From JBDTRY01 sp039931435 (GTDB taxonomy: Bacteria; Acidobacteriota; Thermoanaerobaculia; Gp7-AA8): 15,190 nt of DNA. The DNA is taken from assembly GCA_039931435.1 (NCBI GenBank), contig JBDTRY010000076.1, forward strand, positions 1 to 15,190, read 5' to 3'. The first letter of the stretch is position 1, and each line of letters opens with the position of its first letter. A program made the position numbers and the translations under genes. Positions 1 through 6,654 of the stretch are shown here, piece by piece. The notes under the pieces were generated by a model. The model searched no databases. It was not told the DNA's origin and worked only from the letters and a program-made list of their open reading frames with translations.

Positions 1-306
1 CAGGCCGCCCGAAACAAACTGGAAGCGATGGACCAGATCCTCGACGAACTGAAGCTCAACCGAACGCAGGCCGCCTATCTCGGCGACGACCTGCCGGATC
101 TTGCCGCCATCCAATCCGTTGCGCTGTCGGCAGCGCCGTCGGACGCCGCCGAGGAAGTCCGTCGGGCCGTTACCTGGCGGCTCGACGCTGCGGGTGGGCA
201 GGGCGTGGTGCGCGAGTTCGTCGAGCGATTCCTGCGCGAACGAGGCGACTGGGACGACCTCATCGCTGAATTCAGTGGCTCCTCCTCTGAACTGACGCGG
301 CGTTGA
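1..306 (+). CDS. kdsC: 3-deoxy-D-manno-octulosonate 8-phosphate phosphatase, C-terminal part (5' end outside window)
   Basis: The open frame runs from base 1 without a start codon, so this is the 3' part of a gene that begins upstream; the internal ATG at 28 is not the real start. The 101 visible residues contain AYLGDDLPDL, the HAD-superfamily motif IV with its acidic residues, followed by a stretch matching the KdsC tail (alanine and valine-rich segment, then AAGGQGVVREFVE, close to the family's GGxGAVRE signature). KdsC removes phosphate from KDO 8-phosphate in the cytoplasm to give KDO for the LPS inner core. The catalytic aspartates of motif I lie outside the window. The stop codon overlaps the start of the downstream acyltransferase, which fits a shared LPS operon. 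A related HAD phosphatase with the same fold is the only reasonable alternative. Confidence 0.88.
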   Translation, partial: QAARNKLEAMDQILDELKLNRTQAAYLGDDLPDLAAIQSVALSAAPSDAAEEVRRAVTWRLDAAGGQGVVREFVERFLRERGDWDDLIAEFSGSSSELTRR

Positions 307-1217
307 ACGTGGGCGCACGGGATCGTCTGATCGTCACCGCTCTCCGGGCCGCGCGCACCATGGCGGAGTGTCTCAGCCTGTCCACAGCTCGAGGATTGGG
401 CGCTCTGTTGGGCAGAATGGCCGGCCGGATACTTTTCCGGGAACGGAGGAAAGCGCTCAGACACATTCGGCTGGCGCTTCCCGAACGCGGACACGAGGAG
501 CACGAGGCCATCATCGATGGCATGTTCGAACACCTGGGAATGACCCTGCTGGAAGTCTGCTGGATGGGAAATCTCAACCGCAAGGTCCTGGCGGAGACCA
601 CCGTCTTCGAGGGATTGGAGCACGTGGCCGCGGCTCTCGCCTATGGAAACGGCGGCGTCTTCTTTACCGGACACTGCGGAAACTGGGAGTGGCTGGGAGC
701 TGCGATCGCCCTTTCGGGATTCGATGTCACGGTGATGGCCCGCGAGATCGACAACTCGGATCTCAATTCTTTCATCCTCACCCGCCGCGAAATGCAGGGA
801 GTCCATACCATCGGGCGCGGTTCCGCGGTTTCAGCACGGGAGATGCTCCAGGTCGTCCGTCGAGGAGGAATCCTCGGGTTTCTTCTCGATCAGAACATCC
901 GCTCTGAAAGCGTAAAGGTTCCTTTTTTCGGATTGCCGGCCCCGACACCGATTGGGCCCGCAAAACTGGCCATCCGTTCCGGCGCGACCGTTCTGGTCAT
1001 GTTCATCGAACGAAGGGATGGCCGGCAGTTCGTGACAATCGGGCCGCCGATTCTCACCGCTCGTGATGACGACGCCGAAGAGCTTACGGCACGGATCACC
1101 CGCTCCATCGAAGATCAGATCCGGCGCGTACCGTCGCAATGGGTCTGGATGCACCAACGTTGGCGCGAACGGCGAAAGCAAATCCGAGAGCGTATGCCAG
1201 GCGAGCGGACCGGCTGA
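303..1217 (+). CDS. LpxL/HtrB-family lysophospholipid acyltransferase (lipid A biosynthesis)
   Basis: This 304-residue protein is the usual length for the lipid A late acyltransferase family, which moves a fatty acyl chain from acyl-ACP onto a lipid A precursor at the inner membrane. The catalytic HX4D/E motif is HCGNWE (His124, Glu129). A DQN motif at 196-198 is followed by FFGLPAPTPIGPAKLA, the conserved second block, and the W-x-W-x-H-x-R-W segment near the C-terminus (VWMHQRW) also fits. The start taken is TTG at 303, whose last two bases are shared with the kdsC stop (TTGA overlap), implying translational coupling. GTG at 309 is the alternative. The N-terminal 50 residues are basic and moderately hydrophobic, consistent with membrane anchoring. 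Which acyl position it modifies, or whether it acts on another lipid such as ornithine lipid, cannot be told from sequence. Confidence 0.88.
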   Translation: MNVGARDRLIVTALRAARTMAECLSLSTARGLGALLGRMAGRILFRERRKALRHIRLALPERGHEEHEAIIDGMFEHLGMTLLEVCWMGNLNRKVLAETTVFEGLEHVAAALAYGNGGVFFTGHCGNWEWLGAAIALSGFDVTVMAREIDNSDLNSFILTRREMQGVHTIGRGSAVSAREMLQVVRRGGILGFLLDQNIRSESVKVPFFGLPAPTPIGPAKLAIRSGATVLVMFIERRDGRQFVTIGPPILTARDDDAEELTARITRSIEDQIRRVPSQWVWMHQRWRERRKQIRERMPGERTG

Positions 1218-1429
1218 CACTCGGAGTTCGAGGATGACGCCACGTTCGCCGATGATTCCTCATCACTTCGCTCGTCGGGCCTCACAGCGTGCCGCCGGCA
1301 CTCGTTGCCCTTCCGCACTGCCGGATCGCCGACTACGTGCAGTACTTCCACCGAACAATTCCGGCGGTGACCCGGCGATGCTTTCGTTCTTTCATCCGTC
1401 GATGCGACCGAGTCCGTCAGTCGAGAAAA
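1218..1429. other. Convergent intergenic region without a gene
   Basis: These 212 bp separate the acyltransferase and proline dehydrogenase stop codons. I see no convincing protein or T-tract terminator. A small hairpin, GTGCC-GCC-GGCAC, lies at 1289-1301, and ACTGC (1317-1321) can pair with GCAGT (1339-1343). The block at 1254-1287 looks like a dispersed repeat and is listed separately. Confidence 0.6.
1254..1287 (-). repeat. Probable copy of a dispersed intergenic repeat ('RSDEES'-type)
   Basis: Read on the minus strand, this segment contains GACGAGCGAAGTGATGAGGA, which translates as DERSDEE. From memory, very similar short motifs (GAGCGAAGYGAGGAATC-like) recur in intergenic DNA of acidobacterial and some other environmental genomes, often mis-annotated as small proteins. 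Only one copy is visible in this window, so the repeat status rests on recall, not on the sequence alone. Confidence 0.35.
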
Positions 1430-2344
1430 TCAGCGGAACAGGTTCTTCAGGATGAATAACGCGTTGGCCGGACGCTCGGCCAGTCGCCTCATCAGATACG
1501 GATACCATTCCCTTCCGAAGGGGATATAGACCCGCATCCCCCAGCCCTCCCGGGACAGTTTCTGCTGGAGATCACGCCGGATTCCATAGAGCATCTGAAA
1601 CTCGAAGACACTCGCGTCGATGGCCTTCTCCTTCACGAATGCCAGTGTGGCCTCGATCATTTTCGGATCGTGCGTGGCAATGCCGTGGTAGACACCACTG
1701 AGCAGCATGATCTTCATCAGCCTGACGTAGTTTGCATCGACGTCCACCTTCTCCTGGTAGGCGATCGTCGAAGGTTCCTTGTAGGCCCCCTTGCATAGCC
1801 GGATGCGGATTCCTTCCGCACACAAGGATTCGACGTCTTTTTCGCTTCGGCGGAGATAGGACTGAATGACGGCACCCACCACTCCGGTTTTGTTGCCCCG
1901 ATGAAGCTCTCGGACAAGCGCGAGCGTTCGTTCCGTGTACGGGCTCCCCTCCATATCCACCCGTACGAAGTTACCGATTCGCGCAGCGTGCTCGACGAGA
2001 TCACGCGTGATGTCGTAGGCCAGAGTCTCGTTCACGTCCAGACCCATGTGTGTCAGTTTCAGGCTGACGTTGGCCTTCAGCTTCCGGTCGGCAATCTTGT
2101 CCAGCAGCTCGTGATAGAGAGCGGCGCTGTGACGGGCCTCCTCGGGGTTCGTGACGTTCTCCCCGAGGTTGTCGATACTCACCGTCAACCCTGATTGATT
2201 GACGGCGGTGGTTGCGGCAAGGGCATCATCCACTTCCATTCCGGCCACGAATCGGCTGGAAAGCTTTCGCCCCAGAGCTGACCGCTCCGCTGCCGCGCGC
2301 AGCGATTTACTCTCGGACAGGGCGATGAATATTTCGCGGAGCAT
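1430..2344 (-). CDS. Proline dehydrogenase (monofunctional PRODH)
   Basis: A 304-residue FAD enzyme that oxidises L-proline to pyrroline-5-carboxylate, first step of proline catabolism, passing electrons to quinone at the membrane. Family blocks appear in order: VSLKLTHMGL (93-102), VRVDMEGSPYTERT (127-140), GIRIRLCKGAYKEP (178-191), GIATHDP (221-227), EFQMLYGIRRDLQ (248-260) and the C-terminal IPFGREWYPYLMRRLAERP, with the arginine pair expected to bind the substrate carboxylate. The start chosen is ATG at 2344, preceded by GAAAGGA, because family members begin M-L-R just before the ALS segment. The frame stays open upstream to 2425, but that 27-residue extension has no family similarity. 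The length matches the one-domain bacterial type rather than bifunctional PutA; the partner P5C dehydrogenase is not in the window. It lies 123 bp downstream of comF on the same strand and may have its own promoter. Confidence 0.93.
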   Translation of the reverse strand: MLREIFIALSESKSLRAAAERSALGRKLSSRFVAGMEVDDALAATTAVNQSGLTVSIDNLGENVTNPEEARHSAALYHELLDKIADRKLKANVSLKLTHMGLDVNETLAYDITRDLVEHAARIGNFVRVDMEGSPYTERTLALVRELHRGNKTGVVGAVIQSYLRRSEKDVESLCAEGIRIRLCKGAYKEPSTIAYQEKVDVDANYVRLMKIMLLSGVYHGIATHDPKMIEATLAFVKEKAIDASVFEFQMLYGIRRDLQQKLSREGWGMRVYIPFGREWYPYLMRRLAERPANALFILKNLFR

Positions 2345-2467
2345 GATTCCTTTCGAGATCCGACTGTGCAGTATCGGTCCGCTGCCGTCGGCCACGATCA
2401 AAGAATGACGGCGAGTTTTTACCACACCGGGATTGAAACCAGAATGAGAGCCGTCGGAAGGAGCGTT

Positions 2468-3202
2468 TCAGGCCCGGGCCACAACCAGTGCGCAGATTCT
2501 CGAGGCACCCGCTCGTTTCAATGTCCGGGCGCAGGCCTGAAGCGTCTCGCCGGTGGTGCATATGTCGTCGATGAGGAGGATCGAATCGCCAGTGCAGTCA
2601 GTTCCGGCGGCGAAGACGTCACGAACGTTCGAGCGTCGCGCATCGCGCGGCAGCGTGGATTGCGGCGCGCGGTCGGCGGTTTTGCGCAAGAGGTTTCCCC
2701 GATAGGGCATGTCGGCCCGGGAGGCGAGCGCCACAGCGAGCAACTCAGCCTGGTTGTAGCCGCGCTCCCGTAGTTTTCTTCTGTGCATGGGCACTGCGGT
2801 GATGGCCTCGAAGGCGAAGTCGCGGCGTTGCAGGAATACTTCGAAAAGCAGCCCACCCAGCGAGTCGGCCAGAAAGTCGTGGCGCTCGAACTTCAGGGCG
2901 TGCAGGACGCTTTCCAGCCCTCCTTTGTACCGTCCCCAGGCATCGATCCATTCCAGGTTCGACTTCAATTGTTGGCAATCGATGCAGACGAAACGGTCGT
3001 ACCGCACCTCGGACTCCCAGGGCATGGCGCAGCGCAGACACCTGGAATGAGCGATCCGGGGAAGTTCGCTCCAGCATTTTGCGCAGCAGGAACCGGATCG
3101 AGCGCTCCAGGAGAGCTCGACTCCGCAGGCCACACAGGGCGAGGGAAGAACCATCCGGGCCGCTTCCCGTCCAAGGTGAGAGATTGATTCCAGCAAACCC
3201 AT
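2468..3202 (-). CDS. comF: ComF family protein (phosphoribosyltransferase-like, competence-associated)
   Basis: At 244 residues this is full length for ComF. The N-terminus carries cysteine pairs typical of the ComF zinc-binding region (CVAC at 23-26, C39/C40 and C43, CLRC at 55-58, CIDC at 73-76). The rest is a type I phosphoribosyltransferase fold: LKFERH, the ERGYNQAELLA block (146-156), the PQSTLPRDARRSNV segment (180-193) and the PRPP loop ILLIDDICTTGET (208-220). In transformable bacteria ComF helps DNA uptake at the cytoplasmic side; in many genomes it is present without proof of competence, and its substrate is not known. The start ATG at 3202 has no good Shine-Dalgarno sequence, but a TACAAT -10 hexamer lies 8 nt upstream, suggesting a leaderless message. 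The gene is divergent from the small barrel protein gene. Confidence 0.9.
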   Translation of the reverse strand: MGLLESISHLGREAARMVLPSPCVACGVELSWSARSGSCCAKCWSELPRIAHSRCLRCAMPWESEVRYDRFVCIDCQQLKSNLEWIDAWGRYKGGLESVLHALKFERHDFLADSLGGLLFEVFLQRRDFAFEAITAVPMHRRKLRERGYNQAELLAVALASRADMPYRGNLLRKTADRAPQSTLPRDARRSNVRDVFAAGTDCTGDSILLIDDICTTGETLQACARTLKRAGASRICALVVARA

Positions 3203-3210
3203 CTCAGCCG

Positions 3211-3216
3211 ATTGTA
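3211..3216 (-). promoter_or_regulatory. Candidate -10 element for comF
   Basis: On the minus strand this reads TACAAT, a 5/6 match to the sigma-70 -10 consensus. Only 8 nt (CGGCTGAG) separate it from the comF ATG, so transcription would begin at or next to the start codon. No good -35 hexamer is visible at 16-18 bp. Confidence 0.4.
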
Positions 3217-3245
3217 ATGGGTATGGCCGGCGTTCGACGTACGGC

Positions 3246-3275
3246 TTGTTTCCTCATGAACGCATTGCTTATAGT
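3246..3275 (+). promoter_or_regulatory. Candidate promoter of the small outer-membrane protein gene
   Basis: TTGTTT (3246-3251) and TATAGT (3270-3275) are separated by 18 bp, a plausible sigma-70 pair. The -10 lies 9 nt before the ATG at 3285, so the 5' leader would be about 0-3 nt. GGGAG at 3276-3280 could otherwise act as a short-spaced ribosome binding site if transcription starts further upstream. Confidence 0.4.
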
Positions 3276-3284
3276 GGGAGCCGC

Positions 3285-3812
3285 ATGAAAAAAGCCTTCC
3301 TTACCCTCGCACTACTCTCGTTCGCCGCTCTTCCGGTCTTCGCTCAGAGTTCAGGCTCGACGATCGGGTTTCAGTTGGGCCGCTCCCAGCCCGCCAGCGA
3401 CGGCGTCCACCTGAACTTTGACGATTCGGTGAAGGAAATCTTCTACTCCACTGATTTCGACTACGGGACGACGTTGAAGATCAAAGCCGGACAGACCGAT
3501 GCTTCGCTGGACCCTCGAATAGGAGCGCCCGGAGTGAGCAGCGATGGCAAGATCGAATACATCGACGCACTGGTGGAGTACCGCTTCGACGAGGTCTTTG
3601 GATCGACGTCGCTTTTCGCTGGCCCCGGCTACTACCGGCAGAAATTTGGTTCGTTCAGCGAAACCGACTTTGGACTCTCAGCCGGGGTCAACGGCAATTT
3701 TCCCGTAACGCGAAAATTCGGCCTGATCGCCGAGATTGCCTATCACTGGGCAAACTTCGAAGATGAGCGCCGATTCGTGACCGCCAGCGGCGGATTCCAG
3801 ATTCACTTCTGA
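3285..3812 (+). CDS. Small outer-membrane beta-barrel protein, function unknown
   Basis: The 175-residue product starts with a clear Sec signal peptide (MKK, hydrophobic core, cleavage likely after VFA at residue 20). The mature part has alternating polar and hydrophobic strands rich in Gly, Tyr and Phe (for example IEYIDALVEYRF, SLFAGPGYY, FGLIAEIAYHW) and ends in a phenylalanine (GFQIHF), the typical C-terminal signal for barrel assembly. The size suggests an 8-stranded barrel of the OmpA/OmpX/OmpW-like porin superfamily. The start was placed at ATG 3285, not at the in-frame ATG-less start near 3246, because the signal peptide begins exactly there. It is 84 bp upstream of the CBS protein gene, with no terminator between, so partial co-transcription is possible. 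No specific function can be assigned. Confidence 0.75.
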   Translation: MKKAFLTLALLSFAALPVFAQSSGSTIGFQLGRSQPASDGVHLNFDDSVKEIFYSTDFDYGTTLKIKAGQTDASLDPRIGAPGVSSDGKIEYIDALVEYRFDEVFGSTSLFAGPGYYRQKFGSFSETDFGLSAGVNGNFPVTRKFGLIAEIAYHWANFEDERRFVTASGGFQIHF

Positions 3813-3860
3813 TTCCAGCCGAGTTCGGACCGCGCAGCCTCCTCTCCGGGGCATGGACAT

Positions 3861-3890
3861 TGCTATTCCTTCAGTGCACTACCAGGAGGA
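3861..3890 (+). promoter_or_regulatory. Candidate extended -10 promoter and strong RBS of the CBS-domain gene
   Basis: TGC-TATTCC at 3861-3869 resembles an extended -10 element; the same 9-mer CATTGCTAT also occurs at the gatB promoter (9032-9040). The ribosome binding site AGGAGGA at 3884-3890 sits 6 nt before the ATG at 3897 and fixes the start. The promoter call is tentative; the RBS is clear. Confidence 0.45.
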
Positions 3891-3896
3891 GAAACC

Positions 3897-4355
3897 ATGA
3901 AGGATCGCAGCGAAAAAGTACGCGATGTCATGACGCGAAATCCCGATTGCTTGTCGGAAACGGATGGCGTTTCCAAGGCTGCTGAACTGATGGTCAAGAA
4001 CGATTGTGGTGCCATCCCGGTAATCGAAGACAAGCGTCTGGTCGGAATGATCACGGACCGAGACATCGTCATCCGTCTGGTGGCCAGGGGTCGAAACCCG
4101 GCCGAGGCCACAGTCGGTGAGGCCATGAGCCGCGGCGTGCATACGGTCAGAGAGGATCAGCTCATCGATCAGGTTTACGCCGTCATGGCCAGGGAACAGG
4201 TGAGACGGATTCCAGTAGTTGGCGGTGACGATGAGATTGTGGGAATCGTATCCGTCGCTGACGTGGCCATCGAAGATCATCAGAATGGAAAGCTGGCCAG
4301 AGCAGTAGAGGAAATCAGTGAACATTCCTCTGAGGGCCGGCCGGCGAACGGCTGA
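3897..4355 (+). CDS. Two-CBS-domain protein
   Basis: A 152-residue cytoplasmic protein made of a single Bateman module and little else. CBS1 spans roughly residues 8-63 (KVRDVMTRNPDCLSE ... GAIPVIEDKRLVGMITDRDI) and CBS2 roughly 72-132 (VGEAMSRGVHTVREDQ ... RRIPVVGGDDEIVGIVSVADVA). The G-h-h-T/S-x-x-D signatures that contact adenosyl ligands are present in both repeats (TDRDI, SVADV). Stand-alone CBS proteins of this type bind AMP, ATP, NADH or SAM and act as small energy or redox sensors, but their partner is usually unknown, and none is evident here. A very strong RBS suggests high translation. The gene ends at a strong intrinsic terminator. Confidence 0.9.
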   Translation: MKDRSEKVRDVMTRNPDCLSETDGVSKAAELMVKNDCGAIPVIEDKRLVGMITDRDIVIRLVARGRNPAEATVGEAMSRGVHTVREDQLIDQVYAVMAREQVRRIPVVGGDDEIVGIVSVADVAIEDHQNGKLARAVEEISEHSSEGRPANG

Positions 4356-4378
4356 GATAACGTTCGCCGCGCAATCTT

Positions 4379-4405
4379 TGCGAGCCGTAACGGCTCGCAT
4401 TTTTT
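4379..4405 (+). terminator. Rho-independent terminator after the CBS-domain gene
   Basis: TGCGAGCCG (4379-4387), loop TAA, CGGCTCGCA (4391-4399), then TTTTTTATT: a perfect 9-bp stem with a T-tract. It lies 24 bp after the CBS stop and 9 bp before the convergent trmB stop. The minus-strand side lacks a matching T-run, so it mainly serves the plus strand. Confidence 0.92.
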
Positions 4406-4413
4406 ATTGGAGG

Positions 4414-5046
4414 TCAGGGCGATTTCCGCGGGAAAAAACGAACCTCATGAATGGCTCGTCCCTCCTGTCGGTATTTCACTTCGTAGTTGGTTCGAGCGAA
4501 CGCGTCATTTCGCGATTCCTGACGGACGTCGAAGCAACCTTCCAGCACGGGCAGACTGGCTTCAAAGTACTGCCGGTGGTCGGTTACGTAGACTCCGAAT
4601 CCACCAGGCTCCAGAACTCGATGCATCTGCTCGACGGCCTCCGGCCTGATCAACCTCCGCTTCTGCTCCCTCCGGCGGGGCCAGGGGTCAGGAAAATAGA
4701 TGTGAATTTCCCTGACGGAATGCTCTGGCAGCATCTCTGCCATGACCGGCACGGCGTCGTAATTGATGATCTGCACATTGGACAATCCTGCATGCTCGAG
4801 GCGGCGGACTAGGACCCTGTAAAAGTGAAGAGATTTCTCGATCCCTACGAAGTTCCGTTGGGGCTCCGACTTCGCGGACTGCAGTAGAAAGCGGCCCCTT
4901 CCGGAGCCGATTTCCAGAACCAGGGGATTGCCGTTGCCGAACAGGCTCGCGGTGGTCACGGGATAAAGCCCTTCGTTGCGCGGATTGATCCCCAGACGCC
5001 TGTGCTCCGCGCCGGGCTTTTCGGTGTTTTCCTCCGCTGAGTGCAC
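4414..5046 (-). CDS. trmB: tRNA (guanine-N7-)-methyltransferase
   Basis: A 210-residue SAM-dependent enzyme that makes m7G46 in the tRNA variable loop. Visible family marks: SAM motif I LVLEIGSGRGRFLL (42-55), the acidic ribose-binding FVGIEKS (66-72), NYDA (95-98), the signature YFPDPWPRRREQKRR (117-131) and the C-terminal TNYEVKYRQEGRAIHE (186-201). The usual histidine-containing stretch after FPDPWP (KxRHxKRR) is RREQKRR here, a conservative variation. The start is GTG at 5046, preceded by a weak GGCGGGG; no ATG exists before the methyltransferase fold. It is divergent from the M48 protease gene across 114 bp. Confidence 0.93.
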   Translation of the reverse strand: MHSAEENTEKPGAEHRRLGINPRNEGLYPVTTASLFGNGNPLVLEIGSGRGRFLLQSAKSEPQRNFVGIEKSLHFYRVLVRRLEHAGLSNVQIINYDAVPVMAEMLPEHSVREIHIYFPDPWPRRREQKRRLIRPEAVEQMHRVLEPGGFGVYVTDHRQYFEASLPVLEGCFDVRQESRNDAFARTNYEVKYRQEGRAIHEVRFFPRKSP

Positions 5047-5160
5047 TTAACCCCGCCTGACCGCCTGAAAGAATGAATCAGATCCCCGGATCCCCCGGAA
5101 GGGCATCGCCATTGCAGTTCACATCACCATGATGACCGCAGTCTTCGAAGGGAAACCCCA

Positions 5161-6651
5161 ATGAGACGGATAACGATTCCGGCCTTCATGGCCACGCTTC
5201 TTTTTGCCTCGGCATGTTCGACGAATCCTGTGACGGGCCAGAGGCAGTTCAACATCGTGTCGGAGAGTCAGGCTGCCGCCCTCGGCGCCCAGGAAAACGC
5301 CAACGTAATCGAGGAATTCGGAATCTACAACGAAGTTCCAGCTCTCACCGAAACCGTTACCCGCATCGGCCGTAAAGTCGCGGCGGCCTCGGACCGGCCG
5401 AACCTCCCCTGGTCATTCGCCATCCTGGATACACCAATGATCAACGCCATGGCCCTTCCGGGTGGCTACGTTTACGTCACTCGGGGAATTTTGGAGCGGA
5501 TGAATTCCGAGGATGAGCTGGCGGGCGTGATCGCCCACGAGATCTCGCACGTTTCGGCCAGGCATATCGAAGCACGGCTTTCGCAGGAGCAACTGGCGCA
5601 GTTCGGACTGGTTCTGGGATCCATCGTCGCCGGTCCGGCCGCCTCGCAGACGTATGGCGGTCTGGTGCAGTTGGGAACGCAGCTCCTCTTCACGAAATAT
5701 TCGCGCCAGCAGGAGTCACAGGCCGACCTCCTGGGTACGGCATACATGACGGAAGCTGGATACAACCCCGAGGGTGCCCGAAACATGCTGCTGGCTTTGC
5801 AGCGGCTGGACACGGGGAAGGACGGTAGCGGCGTCGATCGCTACTTCATCGATCATCCCGATCCTGGAAAACGCATCGCCGACGTGCAATCGAAGATTCA
5901 GACGCTGGAACAGAGCGCTCCGGCAGTGGTTCAGCAGCCCATGGATCGCAATTCTTTCGTTCGCAAGTTGCAGGGAATCATCGTCGGCGACAGCACCATG
6001 CAGACCACGATCAGGGACGACGTCATCTACCAGCGCCGGTACGGGATGATCGTACCCATCCCCCGGGGATGGACAACCGTGGTCTCGCCGGGAGCATTGT
6101 TTGCGCTCACGCCGGAGAGCTCGAAGGACGGCTCTGCTCTCATCGCTCAGGATATTCCCCTGAAAAAGCTTCAGGGCGCCGTTTCCGCTCAGAGCGGAGT
6201 ACGCACTCTACTGCAGCAGATGGGGCTGCAGTTCGTCAATTCCAGTTCAGCGAGTTCGCGAACAGGCGAGAAGTTCCCGATCGATTTATGGCGAGGGCAG
6301 ACCAACAGCGGAGTGGTGGCCGTGGAGACGACGCAATTCACCGAGGCCGATCACGCAGTGGTGTTGATGCAGATCACTCCCGCCAGTAAGTACACCAGTC
6401 AGGGCGTACTGGGAGGGTTGCTGGCCACCGTGCGCTTCGACCGTGCCCAAGCACGTGCAGCGGAGCCGCCGCGAATGAAGACGGGTACGGGCGGCTCGGC
6501 AGTCACATGGAGCGAGATTGCAGTGCGCTCCACCGGCAATCCGGCGGATGCTCCACAGATCGCTCACATCAACGGCTTCGACACCAACTCGGCCGTACCT
6601 CAATCGATGACCCTGAAGTTGCCGGAAGACGTCGTTGCCGGCGAACAATAA
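5161..6651 (+). CDS. M48-family metalloprotease, lipoprotein
   Basis: The 496-residue product has a lipoprotein signal peptide with the lipobox ASAC (Cys19), so it is likely anchored in the periplasmic face of a membrane. The M48 peptidase domain covers about residues 30-250: zinc site HEISH (His126, Glu127, His130), third ligand Glu185 in QQESQAD with Asp189, and the HPDPGKRI motif (232-239) typical of the M48C/BepA-like and LoiP-like group. Such proteases clear misassembled outer-membrane proteins. Residues 260-496 form an additional domain I do not recognise, starting MDRNSFVRKLQGIIVGD; it resembles the C-terminal region of other long M48 lipoproteins rather than TPR repeats. The RBS is AAGGGA. 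The stop codon is only 3 bp from the convergent diguanylate cyclase stop. Confidence 0.9.
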   Translation: MRRITIPAFMATLLFASACSTNPVTGQRQFNIVSESQAAALGAQENANVIEEFGIYNEVPALTETVTRIGRKVAAASDRPNLPWSFAILDTPMINAMALPGGYVYVTRGILERMNSEDELAGVIAHEISHVSARHIEARLSQEQLAQFGLVLGSIVAGPAASQTYGGLVQLGTQLLFTKYSRQQESQADLLGTAYMTEAGYNPEGARNMLLALQRLDTGKDGSGVDRYFIDHPDPGKRIADVQSKIQTLEQSAPAVVQQPMDRNSFVRKLQGIIVGDSTMQTTIRDDVIYQRRYGMIVPIPRGWTTVVSPGALFALTPESSKDGSALIAQDIPLKKLQGAVSAQSGVRTLLQQMGLQFVNSSSASSRTGEKFPIDLWRGQTNSGVVAVETTQFTEADHAVVLMQITPASKYTSQGVLGGLLATVRFDRAQARAAEPPRMKTGTGGSAVTWSEIAVRSTGNPADAPQIAHINGFDTNSAVPQSMTLKLPEDVVAGEQ

Positions 6652-6654
6652 GCG

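Noticed and set aside
1342..1429. Terminator between the acyltransferase and proline dehydrogenase genes
   Set aside because: Only a 4-bp CGAC/GTCG pairing is possible and no T-tract follows on either strand.
2345..2425. 27-residue N-terminal extension of proline dehydrogenase
   Set aside because: Not seen in the family. The ATG at 2344 has a GAAAGGA site and aligns with the usual M-L-R start.
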